Shown piece after piece: positions 1-10,870 of a stretch of 64,000 bases of DNA (within the stretch, counting starts at the first letter, position 1; every line of letters starts with the position of its first letter). The position numbers were made by a program, and so were the translations under genes. Origin of the DNA: Erythrophleum ivorense (lineage: Eukaryota > Streptophyta > Magnoliopsida > Fabales > Fabaceae); assembly GCA_026724425.1 (NCBI GenBank), contig JAIUCV010000401.1, positions 372,001-436,000 on the forward strand, in the 5' to 3' direction. The notes beneath the pieces are model-generated. The model saw only the letters and a program-made list of their open reading frames with translations. It made no database searches and had not been told where the DNA came from.

Positions 1-540
1 GCTAAAAGTTCTAAGATTTGATAGTGGGCAGGAGTACATCAATTCTAACCTTATAACCTTTTTTCGATAACCATGGAATAATTCATCAAACCGCTTGTAT
101 GAATACTTCAGAGCAAAATGGAGTGGCTGAAAGGAAGAACTGCCACCTGTTGGAAGTCACTAAAGCCCTCCTTATCTCCACCCATGTTCCCAAACACTTT
201 CAAGAAGAAGCCATTCTCATTGCAACCTATTTGATCAATAGGATGGCCTTGAAACCTCTTAACTTTAAGACACCTTGCTAGCAATTTCTTTCCTTCTACC
301 TTAACACTTACCTTTTTTCCTTTTGAACTCTTAAAGTCTTTGGATATATTGCCTTCATTTATACCACTCCTAGTAGTAAGCTTGAACCAAAATCCCCTAA
401 GTGTATCTTCCTTGGTTACTCCTCAAGTTAAAAAAAGTTGCAAATGCTACTTTCCTACCACTTGCCAATTCTATGTGACCCTAGATGTTACTTTTCTTGA
501 GCATCAACCATATTACCCAAAAGCCCCCATTTAGGGGGAG
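1..540 (+). pseudogene. Ty1/copia integrase remnant
   Basis: Translation in shifting frames gives the second half of a copia integrase. RFDSGQEY matches the catalytic Asp block (usually SDNGxEY), and EQNGVAERKN at about 115-145 carries the catalytic Glu. The block YLINRM and a degraded C-terminal block ending DVTFLEHQPY at 482-520 follow in the usual order. Several frameshifts and stops make it non-functional. The window starts inside the gene, so gag, protease and the integrase N-terminus lie upstream. RT, RNase H and an LTR follow on the same strand. Confidence 0.88.
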
Positions 541-1024
541 AATCATCAAGGAGAATCGGGTTTTTTGTACTTGGATAGCACCAAAAATAGTGAAAATAGT
601 GAAGTAGGTGAGCATAAGGAGTGGACTACACCTACAAACGTTGACTTCTCTACCTTGGTTGACCAACTTGGGACCTCCATCAATATAATTGAACCAATTC
701 ATGACAAGTCCAATATTATTGAAGCTAAACTAGAATAAGAGAATTAGAGAAAGAATTATTGGTCTATTTTAAAAGGAAGGTGATTGAAGTGGATGAGTCT
801 TGTACATACCTAATGCACAACACCAAATATCACCCTTGAAACCAAGTTTGTCTACTTTTCATGATCCTTTGGATTTACCTATTACTTTGAGGAAAGGTGT
901 AAGGAGTTGCACTTAACATCATATTAGCAATTTTATGTGTCACGAAAAACTCTGACCCAGTTGCAAGGCTTTTGTGACTTGTAATTCTACTAAGAAAATT
1001 CCTTAAAGCATATAGGAGGCTATG
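541..1024 (+). other. Decayed linker between copia integrase and RT
   Basis: This stretch has no ORF of note. In copia elements the integrase-RT spacer is poorly conserved, and its position between the two recognisable domains is the only support for this assignment. Confidence 0.5.
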
Positions 1025-1404
1025 TGTACTCTAGAGTGGAACCAAGCTGTACAAGAGGAGATGTTAGCTTTGGGAAAAAAATGGCGCTTGGCTTATTGAT
1101 CTTCCTTAAGGAAAAGACCAGTTGGCTGTAAGTGAATGTTTACCATTAAGTATAATCTTAATGGGAACATCAATCGCCACAAAGCCAGAGTAGTGGCAGA
1201 GGAGTTCGCTTAAAACCTTTGGGATATACTAATAGGAGAATTTTGCTCCAATCACCAAATTCAAAACTCCTACTTTCCCTAGCAGCTAAGTGGATTGGCA
1301 ATTCCATCAACTGAATGTTAAAAATGCCTTCTTTAATGGAGACCTTGAGGAAGAAGTGTTCATGGAGTTACCTTATGGTATTCACTTTCCTAATAGCAAG
1401 AAAT
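1025..1404 (+). pseudogene. Ty1/copia reverse transcriptase N-terminal remnant
   Basis: Frames around 1025-1400 give LEWNQAVQEEMLAL, then LLSLAAKW, then a stretch equivalent to the DVKNAFLNGDLEEEVYM block of copia RT. Each piece is in a different frame, so frameshifts have accumulated. The region ends before the YxDD catalytic motif, which is absent. At about 1404 the sequence jumps directly to the end of RNase H. Confidence 0.75.
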
Positions 1405-1576
1405 AGACAGGCACTTTATTAAGGAAAAGCTTGATATTGAAATTTAGAGTTAACTTATATCTCTTCTCAAGATTAAGTTGTTGATCTTCTCACCAAGGCT
1501 TTATTTTGTGTGAAGTTTAAAGGCCCTATTAGCAAGCCAGGCATGCTTAACATTTACTCCCTAGTTGGAGGGGGAG
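1405..1576 (+). pseudogene. Copia RNase H C-terminal end plus polypurine tract
   Basis: Frames give HFIKEKL, VVDLLTKAL and then KPGMLNIYSP, the standard copia RNase H terminus (usually LGMxDIYxPxxxGGVLE). The run GGAGGGGGAG at 1567-1576 is the polypurine tract that primes plus-strand DNA synthesis, and it directly abuts the LTR. The RT palm, connection and most of RNase H are missing between here and 1404. Confidence 0.8.
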
Positions 1577-1852
1577 TGTTGGAGAATCTGCCTTTATTAC
1601 AAGGATTTCAGTGACTAATTTTCCTTTTTATTAGCTTTGATTTGTTTCCTTTTATTGCCTTGTTTCCAAAGGTTAGATCTAACCTTTATTATTGTAATTA
1701 TTTTTGTTTATTATTTCCTGATTTTATGGCCTTTGATTATGAAATCTTCTCTACTATTCTCCCCTATTTAAATGTAGCCTTCTATTAGAAATAAATCAGA
1801 GCATTCTCAGATCTGCTCTTGTCCTTTTATTCTTCTTCCTCAGACAATTGCA
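1577..1852 (+). repeat. 3' LTR of the copia remnant
   Basis: It begins TGTTGGAGAA immediately after the polypurine tract. It has a TATA-like CCTATTTAAATG near 1763 and a polyadenylation signal AATAAA at 1790. The 3' edge is set at the CA of CAATTGCA (1852) and is approximate, because no partner LTR is in the window. Confidence 0.7.
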
Positions 1853-1879
1853 CTTCATTTTGTCAATCTTATCTTGTCT

Positions 1880-3290
1880 CCACTTAAGATGAGAGAAAGT
1901 CTCTTGAGTAGTTTGAGGAATGAAAATAGAGGACAAAGAAGATACAAAAGCTTAGTAAGGCAATGACAAATGATGGTACAACCAAGCCTTCTCCTACTAA
2001 GTAAGGTCTGCTACATGGATCAATCAACGCCATAAATACCTATCGTAAATCATATTTTTAGACAAATTATTTAAATCTAAATCTCTCTTAATAATTTCTC
2101 CTATAGTTTTTCTTGGTCTTCTTCTACCTTTAATTATTGGATTATATTCCATCTCATCTATTCTCATAACTGGGGCTTTTCTCCCCACATAACCAAACCA
2201 TCTAGGTCTCGATTTTATAATCTTTTCCATAATAGGTGCGACTTCCACCTTCTCTCTAATGCATTTATTTCTAATCCTATCTCGTCTAGTGTGTCCACTC
2301 ATCTAATGCAACATTCTTATCTCTGCAACATTGAATTTATTCTCTTGTTGACTTTTTATTGCTCAACACTCAATTCCATACAACATTGCAGGTCTTATAA
2401 TTGTGTGGTAGAATTTACCCTTAAGTTTAAGTGGTATTCTTCTATCACAAATAACATTCGAAACACTCTTCCATTTCATCCACCCCGCTTGAATCCTGTG
2501 TTTTACATCTTCTTTTATTTCCCTGTTATATTATATAATGAAGCCAAGATACTTAAATCGTGTAACTTGTGGTATGATATGTTCTCCAATTTTTACTTCT
2601 GCGCTAGAAGTGGTATGTCTCTTACTAAACTTACATTCCATATACTTCGTTTGATTTCTACTTAAACGAAATCCATGAGCTTCCAAAGCTAGTTTTCATC
2701 TCTCCAACTTCTCATTCATTTCATCTCTCGATTCTCTAACTAAGACAATATCATCTGCAAAAAGCATGCACTGTGGCATCGGTTCTTGAATATGTTCAGT
2801 AAGCACATCCAAGACTAAAGTAAAAAGATAAGGGCTTAGAGTTGACCCTTGATATAGACTAATAGTCATCGAAAAATATTCTGTAGGTCCACCTTTTGTT
2901 ACTACGCTAGTTGTAGCCTCATCATACATATCTTGAATTGTTCGAATATAAGTTATACGAACTCATTTTTTCTCCAAAGCCTTCCATAGAACCTTTATGG
3001 TCACTCTATCATATGTTTTTTCCAAATCGATAAATATCATGTGTAAATTTCTTTGATTCTCTTGATATCTTTCCATTAATCTTCGCAATAAGTATATTGC
3101 TTTCATAATTGACCTTTTTGGCATAAGATCAAATTGATTATCCGTAACTTTAGTCTCTTTCCTTAACTTTTGCTCAATTACTTTTTTCCATAATTTCATT
3201 ACAAGGCTCATGAGCTTAATTCCTCTAAAATTATAAATAGGATGGGGATTACGATAAAAATGAATACCTTTTTGAATGGCAATGGAAGAC
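1880..3290 (-). pseudogene. LINE (non-LTR retrotransposon) reverse transcriptase, 5'-truncated
   Basis: Read on the minus strand: FRGIKLM near 3225, then LYDxVP-like EKTYDRV (3211-2963), then YQGSTLSPYLF and MLFADDIVLV (catalytic FADD) within 2929-2696, then the C-terminal GHTRRDRIRNK and RRRPRKTIGEI region (2302-2024), ending KAWLYHH near 1950. This order is typical of a widespread plant LINE group. The ORF is broken into at least three frames and the endonuclease half is missing (5' truncation). No clear poly-A tail was seen. It sits between copia remnants of opposite strand. Confidence 0.88.
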
Positions 3291-3299
3291 CATCATTAG

Positions 3300-4170
3300 G
3301 AGACAAGTTTAGAGTAGATTTAGGTGCTAAGATCATGTGTGAATTAGCAAAACATCCACATAATGTACAAGAATGATAATGGGAGTTGATGTGGGGGAGA
3401 CCATGGAGTCAATAGTAGGTCATACAATGAAGGAAGATTATGATCAAAGGATGGAATTGGAAGTATTACAATGACAATGGGAGGATTATGGGAGATGGTT
3501 AAACGAAAAAATGGTGTTGACTCAGAAGGTAACATCTGTTGTTATAAAGTAGTGATTAGTGTTAGGAGAATAACACCGGTCTCCTTTTGGGAGACGAGAG
3601 TAACCTAAGAAAATACATTTGAAGGATTTAGTGGGTAACTTATCTTGATCTAGAGTTAAATGGTGGACAAAGCAAGTACAATTGAAAACATGATGAGGGA
3701 GATGATAAAAAGTTTCATCAAAGAACAAGATAGTGAGAAACCTAATTTTGTAGAGCAGAAGAAGGCATCCAATTGATCAAGTAGCATGCAATGAGAACAG
3801 CATCACCCTAAAAACGAAGAGAAATATTATAATGAAGTAATTAAGTATGAGATGTTTCAATGAGATGATTTTTATGTTTTGCTATTCCATTCTGTTGAGG
3901 TGTATAAGCATAGGAGAATTGTTGAAATATGCCTTATACAATCATGAAATTTTTTAAAGGAGCAAAGAAATATTCACGGGTATTGTTACTACATAAAATT
4001 TTTATAGAAGTACCAAATTGATTGCAAATTTGATTGCAAAATTGTTGAAAAATAGAGAATAATTCAAAATGATTTTCCATTAAAAATAACTAAGTACAGT
4101 GAAAATAATCATTAATAAAAGTGACAATATTGAAAGTCTAAAGTTGAACAAGTATGACTTAGTCCCCAAA
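3300..4170 (-). pseudogene. Ty1/copia integrase core and C-terminus, minus strand
   Basis: On the minus strand, AYTPQQNGIAKHKN (about 3880-3840) is the integrase block in which the usual catalytic Glu (VAERKN) has become Lys. ACYLINWMPSS follows, then VFNCTCFVHHLT...KCIFLGYSRLPKG and ITTDVTF within 3728-3522. A Pro/Ser-rich linker runs to about 3300, where the LINE begins, so RT, RNase H and the 3' LTR of this element are gone. Stops and frameshifts are frequent. Confidence 0.85.
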
Positions 4171-4442
4171 TATCAGAGTGAACAAGAGAAAAAAGGAGAG
4201 GCAACTCTAGTGTTATTACTTTTGGGAAAAGAGACATGTGAATGTTTATCCAACGAATATGACTCACAATTTAAAGTTGACAAAGACAAGAGACTAGGCA
4301 CCATGTATTCAAGTTTGATAAGACTAGGATGACCTAAGCGAAAATGTAGCAGTGTTAACAAGTTAGAAGAGGTGCAGGAAATTGGAGATATCAGCATAGA
4401 AAGGTGATAGAGTCCATGAGATTCACGCTTGGTGCTAATCAT
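4171..4442 (-). pseudogene. Copia GAG-pre-integrase / zinc-binding domain
   Basis: The ORF contains LLHFRLGHPSLIKLE, then LNCESYSLDKHSHVSF. This is the HxxxH-Cx2C zinc-binding region that precedes the copia integrase core. The second Cys of Cx2C is replaced by Tyr in this frame. It lies directly upstream of the core domain in the minus-strand order. Confidence 0.82.
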
Positions 4443-4900
4443 TTACCTTATACATCGATCCTATATAACTATAGATGAATTAAGAAAGGTGAGAGTATAG
4501 TTAAGTGATTGGTTGAGTTTGGCAATTGAAAGAAGATTAAGGAGCAGCTAGGAATGTAAATAACAAGGGCTAAGGGTCAGGAGGGAAGGGGTCATGCTTG
4601 ACTAATACCTTTGGCAACTGTTTTGGAGCCATTAGCAAAAGTAGGAAGTAAAGAAGGAGAAGTATCAAGATATGAGAAGAGATATGGGTTACTAGAGATA
4701 TGATTAGAAGCACCAAAGCTAAGGATCCAAGGCCCAAGAGATGAGGACTGAGAGAGACAAGCTACAGAATTACTAGTATGTGCAGTAAAGGTAATAAAGG
4801 CAGAAGTAGTAATGTGCTTGGTGGCTTCATGGCCTCTTACAAGAAGGCATCATAGTCGACCCTAGATAAAGTGATTGAAGGAGGATTATTAATATGAGGA
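4443..4900 (-). pseudogene. Copia aspartic protease remnant
   Basis: The minus strand near 4740-4620 reads WILSFGASNHIS, then LFSYLDTSPSLLPTFANGS. It matches the copia protease block WILDSGASxHM, with the catalytic Asp-Ser changed to Ser-Phe. It lies between the gag zinc knuckle and the GAG-pre-integrase domain, the expected position. Confidence 0.75.
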
Positions 4901-5110
4901 ATGTTAACATTTTCTACTAAAGTGGCATTGGCCGTCTTGGGGTGGCTATGTAGTGAATAACAATGGTCATCGGTATGACCCAATTTGTTGTAGGATATGC
5001 AGTCTGTTCATTGCCTACGGTTGTGACCTCCACTATTATGTTCACCATTTCTCTGATTTCAATTGCGATCATTGTGTCATAAGGCAAAGATAGAGGCATT
5101 GGGTGGCACA
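4901..5110 (-). pseudogene. Copia gag zinc-knuckle region
   Basis: One minus-strand frame gives CISYNKLGHTDDHCYSLH (about 5000-4940). This is a CCHC knuckle (CxxCxxxGHxxxxC) whose second Cys has become Tyr, followed by the usual YxLHG-like segment. The upstream stretch is Gly/Asn/His-rich. Confidence 0.75.
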
Positions 5111-6187
5111 ATCTCATTATGACGGATGGTCAATCATTGTAATTAAGCAAGAATATTATCAAGGGATGGAACGTCAGGACTAGAGAGGATCTGATCAAGA
5201 ACAGGAGCAAGGTTTGATTTGAACCCAGCAAGAGTAAAAGCCATGAACAATTTGTCTCGTTGTCACTCTTATTCCTAGGCATCAGTGGAGATTGGCATTA
5301 ACTCATTAAATTCCTATTTCATAAACTTAACCTTTTCCACATAAGTGTTCATGTTAGTATCTAGCTGCTTCAAACTCATTATTTTTGTAATAAGAGTATG
5401 AAAATGTCAAATGTCATTAATATACATGGATTTGTCCTTTTGCTAGAAGGTATAACAAGTTTTATAATTATGTAGAATATGCTATAACTTTTGCTAAAAT
5501 GAATGTCATAATAGATCACATAGTTGATGGTCTATTTTCTTTAGGTAGGCTGATCAAATGCTAAAATGTCTTCAGCTTGTTTCAATAAGTGATCCTTGTA
5601 ACCTTGGCCAAGAAACCAAAGTTTAACAGAAGCTACCCAAGTAGTATAATTAGAGTCATCTAACTTTTTAGGAGTGAGAATGGAGTGTCTTGAAAAAGCA
5701 ATAAAAAAAAAGTGCTTGACTTTTGGGCTTAGGAAGCTGGAACAACATCAGATGTGATGAAATTTGGTTGAAGAGAGCTCTAGAAGGCAACAAATGTGAA
5801 AGAATAGCAAAGCATAGTGACAAATGTGGAGAAAAAAGGAAGTATAATAATGTGAATAGAGGAGAGCAACCTTAGACCACTACAAATAGAACCCAATCAT
5901 AGAAGGGAAGGGCTGTGCTGGATAGAGGAGAGGCTGGTGATACTTCTGGGCAAATGGTGGCTAGAGAGGTGACTTTATGTGTTATCACGTGTCAGTGCTT
6001 TGGTGAACAATAGTTCTCAAATCTAGCATGTGGTGGTGTGTGTAATGGAACTAGGAGCTCGTTGATTGATTGGTGATGTTTGAGGTGTTTGGTGAGGGTT
6101 GTGAGCCAAGATTAGGTTGGGCACAGTGATTGGAATGAAGTGCAGTCATTGGAAAAGGGTGGTTGATTGAAAAATAAAGGCCTTTAA
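5111..6187 (-). pseudogene. Copia gag (UBN2-like) remnant and leader
   Basis: Around 5255-5150 the minus strand reads FMAFTLAGFKSNLAPVLDQ, then ILSSPDVPSLDNILA, which matches the copia gag segment that spaces the capsid from the zinc knuckle. Further upstream, ASVKLWFLGQGYKDHLLKQ (about 5635-5575) is the gag Trp-containing block. The stretch 5900-6187 is probably leader plus a degraded gag start. No continuous ORF remains. Confidence 0.7.
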
Positions 6188-6199
6188 GCCTTGATTCCA
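6188..6199 (-). other. Primer binding site, degenerate
   Basis: The minus strand reads TGGAATCAAGGC, a mutated form of TGGTATCAGAGC (complement of the initiator Met-tRNA 3' end). It directly follows the end of the LTR at 6200. Confidence 0.6.
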
Positions 6200-6438
6200 T
6201 ATAAAATATGGAAAGAGAGAAGAAGCGAAAACCTTTTGGGTGAAATGTAGTGAGTTTGACCTATAGAAGATTTTGAATTTATAAGAGAACGTACTAGTCA
6301 TTCATGACTTATAATCACAAAATAATGTCCTAATTATAGAATATCCTCTTATTAGTTACAAAATCATAGCTTACCTAATAATTAAAGAATATTTACATTC
6401 TAACAATAACAATTAAAAATTAATGGTAATTTCAAGCA
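6200..6438 (-). repeat. Copia LTR-like block B
   Basis: On the minus strand it begins TGCTTGAAATTACC and ends next to the primer binding site. Its first 30 bases resemble the start of block A (7111-7421). Unusually, it is preceded by a polypurine-like CTTGAAAGGGAG (6439-6450), as a 3' LTR would be, yet it is followed by gag, as a 5' LTR would be. Confidence 0.65.
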
Positions 6439-7095
6439 CTCCCTTTCAAGTTGGAATAGGTGATTTTTTAGCATTGCCAACCTTTTTCTTTCTCACCATT
6501 TGGGGGTAGTTTGAAAAATTTTCTTTATTCTTGTCATTTTTGATTTTGGGCATCCTTTCCTTAACTTTTTGTGAGGTAGAGATTTTGGCTTTTACTAACC
6601 ATCAAGGTATGATTTTCTCATACTAACTGCCAACTTATGATTTTTTATGCTAATCACCAATGTATGATTTTTTTTAATCTGTAATTAGTTCCGTATCATT
6701 AGCAACAATAATCATTCTTCATTCTTTTTAAAATTCATTTTTGATTTAACGCTGTAATGCACTGAATTTTCATCAACTGTAATGGTAGACATTCAGAGGA
6801 GGTCAACTAGATACGGGCAAACAGCTCTGTCCTGTGCTCTTGTTTGTTAGTGAATGGGATGAGTTGTAGCTATGTGTGGTGGTGCATGACGGTCATGGAA
6901 GGGTGTCTGGTTGTTGGATTTTGAGATTTAGCCCATTAGGGGATGGGGAGTGTAGTATCTCCCATAATAGTAGAATAGTGATTCCAAATTTTGGATGTTT
7001 TTGTTGAAAAGAAGATGAAGGAAGAGCTGCAGAATAGTGCGTTTTTGTGCTTCTTATTGGCCAAACTTGGCCATTCAAAATAGGTAAGGCCTTTT
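6439..7095 (-). other. Short internal segment between two copia LTR blocks
   Basis: It lies between block A and block B. The upstream part is leader-like: AAAGGCCTT follows the primer site as it does after block B. An open frame covers 7111-6893. The downstream end carries a polypurine-like tract. In between, at 6598-6690, a motif of the type TTAGxAxxAxAAAATCATA recurs three times. The segment is too short for gag-pol, so the internal region has been deleted. Confidence 0.55.
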
Positions 7096-7110
7096 GGGGC
7101 TTTAATACCA
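7096..7110 (-). other. Primer binding site
   Basis: The minus strand reads TGGTATTAAAGCCCC directly after the LTR end TCTACA. It differs from the canonical TGGTATCAGAGCC by two substitutions. Confidence 0.7.
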
Positions 7111-7421
7111 TGTAGAAATTCAGGGTTTAATTTTCCTATAAATTTATTTTTATTAGATGGAAGTAATATTCTATTTATAGATGATAAAAGAAAGAGTAGA
7201 CACTACTACAAATAAAAGATGTAATTCTAAAAAATTAAGACATAGGATAACTTTATTCTAATTAAATAGAAAATTTAAACTAATCTTATTATAATCAAAA
7301 CAAAACATTTAAGTTAATATTAAATGTATACAAATGTTATCCAAAACTAACTAAAAAAAAGCCTTACTTAAAATAACACAAATAAAATAATTAAATTTAA
7401 AATTAATGGAAATTTTCAACA
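7111..7421 (-). repeat. Copia 5' LTR-like block A
   Basis: On the minus strand it starts TGTTGAAAAT and ends TTTCTACA, 311 bp with TG...CA termini. It has a TATA-like CTATAAATAG near 7170 and a primer binding site immediately downstream. Confidence 0.72.
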
Positions 7422-8514
7422 AAAAGATACAGAATATCTAGTGGTTTGATATGGCAATCTATTGACTGGGTAATCTGGGTATACTGTTTGTAATCAAATA
7501 ATTGTGTTGCTAAAGCACTGAATATTTTTAGTAGGTTCAAGTCTCATACCATTATGTCATTGTGGAAAATTTCTTGTTTATTTATTTATTATTATTATTA
7601 TTTTAACCAAGTATGGAACTTACACAATATTTTGTATGCCAAACATTTTGAAAGGATAGGTTGATGAACTTCTAAGGGTATAAGAGGATGTTGTCCTGAA
7701 GTTAACATGATGTTTACCAACTTTCCTTTTTTCTATGAAATAATTGGATATTCAATGCTTTTTTTTTTAATAACAAGATTTTAGGTGCTTTTAGTTCTAT
7801 TTATGTTTTCGAAGTAGTATAATATGATTACAAGTTCATTATCTTATTAATTCAGTAATGTGATATGGCATCTCAGCTGACCATATTACAATTTAAAACT
7901 GCAGTGCTTGTCTATAAGTTTCATCTTTCCAACCTATATAAACCAAGGCAATAAAATGTGTTTTTGCGTTGTATTACAAGAAAGAAAGATGAAAATGTTG
8001 TATAAGCTACAGATAAAGAATAAATCAAGATTTGGTCTAGGGATATGCTTATGTATGAAAATTGAATAGAGATCCATTCATTGTCTTAATTTAGTAATGT
8101 GGATATGGCATCTCAGTTGATCATATTACTACTTAAAACTGCAGTGCTTGTGCAGAATTTTCATCCTTCCAACCTATAATCTAGGGTAACAAAATGTGTT
8201 TTTGGGTTGAATTACAGGAAAAGAGAGGAAAATGTTGTCCTGTAAAAGAGGAATTTTAAATATGTGATTCAAGGATATGGTTCTCTATGTATGAAAAGAG
8301 ATCCATTCATTCTTACCTAGTTATTTCATTCAACTTTTGAATTTTGGCTTTTAAATCTGACTTTTTCAGTTCCAACTTTTTCTTTTAGGCTGCTACTAAT
8401 AATTATCAGAATTCTCCTCATTTTTCTTTAGGAGATTGAAAAAGAATTTTGGCCAGGGCATTCAATTATGCAGCTCATCATTTCTTGCAAATAATAAAAC
8501 CTTAGAAGGTGCTT
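7422..8514. other. AT-rich spacer without recognisable genes
   Basis: No coding potential is seen on either strand. It contains an (ATT)n stretch near 7580-7602 and the 240-bp duplication described separately. It may be host intergenic sequence between two element clusters. Confidence 0.5.
7851..8312 (+). repeat. Diverged tandem duplication, about 240-bp period
   Basis: Unit 1 (about 7851-8080) and unit 2 (about 8090-8312) share ordered blocks: GTGATATGGCATCTCAG, AACTGCAGTGCTTGT, TTCCAACCTATA, AAAATGTGTTTTTG and AGATCCATTCATT. The units differ by many substitutions and small indels, so the duplication is old. No function is visible. Confidence 0.75.
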
Positions 8515-8970
8515 TGATAGACCAGGACAAAATTACTGGGAAATGCTATCTTTATTAATATGTTCAAATATCTCAGCTAATTCCTTCCTTTATCAGACTA
8601 GGAAGAAATATGGTTACAGTCTACTGATACTAATAAAACCACCATATGAGAATACCAGAGCAAGACACATAAGAAACTTCCCTAGCATTCGAGAGGCTAG
8701 AGGCTCTCTTGTAATTGCACCAAATCTTCCACACCCTCCCTATGCTCCTCCCTTTCTATTATATTCCCATAACTGATTTTGTCCTTTTCTGCCAACTCAG
8801 CAGCCCTAGCAACCTCCCCACTCAGCTCTATTGAAACCATTGTATGATTTCCTTTCCTGGTCCTTCTAGAATAGGTCTTGAGCTTCCTAATCTGATCTTT
8901 TCTCTTAGGCCCAATTCCTATTTGTCTTCTTCTGTAAACCTTGGGCTTTATGGGCTGTATGGGCTTATCA
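8515..8970 (-). repeat. 3' LTR of the chromodomain element
   Basis: It runs from TGATAG (8515) to CTTATCA (8970). It aligns along its length with 13501-13947, apart from an 11-base insertion near 8740 and a 3-base one near 8932. Confidence 0.93.
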
Positions 8971-8985
8971 ATACCCCCCAACAAG
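8971..8985 (-). other. Polypurine tract
   Basis: The minus strand reads TTGTTGGGGGGTAT directly before the LTR start TGATAAGCC. This is the expected plus-strand primer. Confidence 0.75.
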
Positions 8986-9414
8986 ACTCTCCTTGTCCTC
9001 AAGGTGAAAATGAAGAAACAAGGATTGGATTGTGTCATAAGACTCCCAAGTGCTTTCAAAGTCTGGTAAGCCCAACCATTTGATTAGTACTTCAAGTTGC
9101 CCGCTATCGGATTGCCTTACTGCCTGGACATGTTCAGGTTGGACTTGGAGCTCCAGTTCATCAGTAAGGCCAGGATTTAATACCTGTATAACAACTACTG
9201 TATCCACAGACTTCTTTAATTGGGAGACATGAAAAACAGGGTGCATCTTAAGAGGAATATCTAGCCTATAGGCAACCATTCCAATCCTTTCAAGAATTTT
9301 AAAGGGGCCATAAAACCAAGGACTGAGCTTCTCATTGATTTTATGGGAGAGGGATTTAAGCTTGTATAGATGCAATTTGAGATGCACCAGATCACCCATT
9401 GCATAGTTGATATC
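8986..9414 (-). pseudogene. Integrase C-terminus with chromodomain
   Basis: The open frame starting at 9399 contains the gypsy integrase C-terminal blocks LSPWFYGPFKILERIG, VAYRLDIP and HPVFHVSQLKK, then a chromodomain-like tail: VLIKWLGLPDFESTWESYD, with IQSLFLHFHLEDKE at the end. In chromoviruses this domain binds modified histone tails and steers integration. The frame is intact for 143 residues and ends with a stop at 8968 inside the LTR edge. This is the best preserved part of the element. Confidence 0.9.
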
Positions 9415-10260
9415 TCAACGATGTTTATTTGCTTGACTTTGCATATAATTTTGAGCTCGTTGTAGATTCTCTTTTAACAATTCCAAAGTAGCATTTTGAG
9501 TAGTTATTTGCTGATTCATAGCCTCTACGGCAGAAGGAATGTCATCACACCAAAAAATGGCTGGAGGGTCTCTACCATACATTATCTTAAAGGGTGTCAT
9601 ACTGGCTGAATGATAAAAAGTGGTATTATACCAAAATTCTGCCCATGGAAGCCAAACAGACCATTGTTTCGGTTTATCACTAGCAAAGCACCAAAGATAA
9701 GTTTCCTAGCTCCTATTGACCACTTCTGTTTGGCTGTCAGATTCAAGGTGATATGCCATGCTATATACCAAAGTAGTGCTATCTTAAGCAAATAACTCCC
9801 GCCAAAATTGACTGATAAAAATGCGGTCTCTATAGGATAGTATGATTTTTGAAAAACCATGCAATTTGACACTCTCTGTTATAAACTTGGTAGCAACCTC
9901 CTTGGCTATGAAAGGATGGTTGAGTGGAATGAAATGGCTATATTTAGATAAACAGTCAACTACCACCAAGATAGTATCAAACTTCTGAGACTTTGGAAGA
10001 CCCCTGATGAAGTCCATGTTGATATCCTCCCATATTTGATGTGGAATTAGTAAAGGTTGTAGCAAACCCACGGGAGAGAGAGCTTGGTATTTGTGGGTTT
10101 GGTAGATGGTACACTTGGCTACAAATGCTTGTATATCATTCTTCATTCCCTCCTAATGCACTAACGAAGACAAGTGCTTGTAAGTTTGCAAATACCCCGA
10201 ACGTCCACCTAAAGGGGAAGAATGAAATTCAACTAAAAGCTTGAGTATTCGGGGTGAATT
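9415..10260 (-). pseudogene. Ty3/gypsy integrase zinc finger and catalytic core
   Basis: Minus-strand frames give HSSPLGGRSGYLQTYKHL, then VAKCTIYQTHKY (HHCC finger with His and Cys losses), IWEDINMDFIRGLP (first catalytic Asp kept), VVVDCLSKYSHF, then ILSYRDRIFISQFW, where the second catalytic Asp of SDRD is Tyr. YHLESDSQTEVVNRS keeps the Glu. MTPFKIMYGRDPP follows. Stops interrupt the core near 9785 and 9600, so it could not integrate. Confidence 0.9.
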
Positions 10261-10870
10261 ATTTGAGAGGACCAAACTGTCTTTGTAAAATAAAAGTCCC
10301 TTTTTTACTGAATATCCCACAGGTAATGTTTCCCCTTTAATAAACTGCTGTATAATGGCACTAAGTTTGGCATCTTGCTATACTTCGTTGTTCCAGCCTT
10401 CTAAATTAGTGTACTGCCACATTGAGAAAGCTTGGAGTTCCACTATATCCTCTTCCTTGAAAGAGCATTAGCCACTCAATTGTCACAACCCGACTTGTAT
10501 TTAATGGAAAATTTAAAACCCATTAACTTTGAAACCCAACTTTGCTATCCTTCATCCAAGATACACTGCTCTAGGAGATACTTTAAGGCCTTTTGATCTG
10601 TTCGTATCACAAACTGGTGCCCCATTAGATAATGCCACCATTTCTTGATTGCTAAAACAATAGCCAATAATTCCCTCTCATAGACAGAATAAAGCCTGAC
10701 TCACAGTGATAAAACTTGATCGAAATATGCAATGGGGCGGCCTTGTTGCATTAGAACAACCCCAACTGCAAGGCCAGAAGCATCAGTCTCTACTTAGAGT
10801 AGCCAAAACCAGCACAGTAGTCATAGCCCTTTTGAGCTCTTCAAATGCGAGTATTGCCTTATCACTCCAA
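10261..10870 (-). pseudogene. Ty3/gypsy RNase H domain remnant
   Basis: The minus strand gives FDWSDKAILAFEELK near 10865, then RELLAIVLAIKKWWHYLMG and VIRTDQKALKYLLEQ around 10680-10560, typical of gypsy RNase H (catalytic Glu in RELLAI, Asp in RTDQ). NALSRK-like sequence and the linker to integrase follow. Several stops are present. Confidence 0.85.

Noticed and set aside
8543..8776. Conserved small ORF, repeated at 13531-13755
   Set aside because: It lies in both LTRs and is antisense to the element; conservation reflects the LTR pair.
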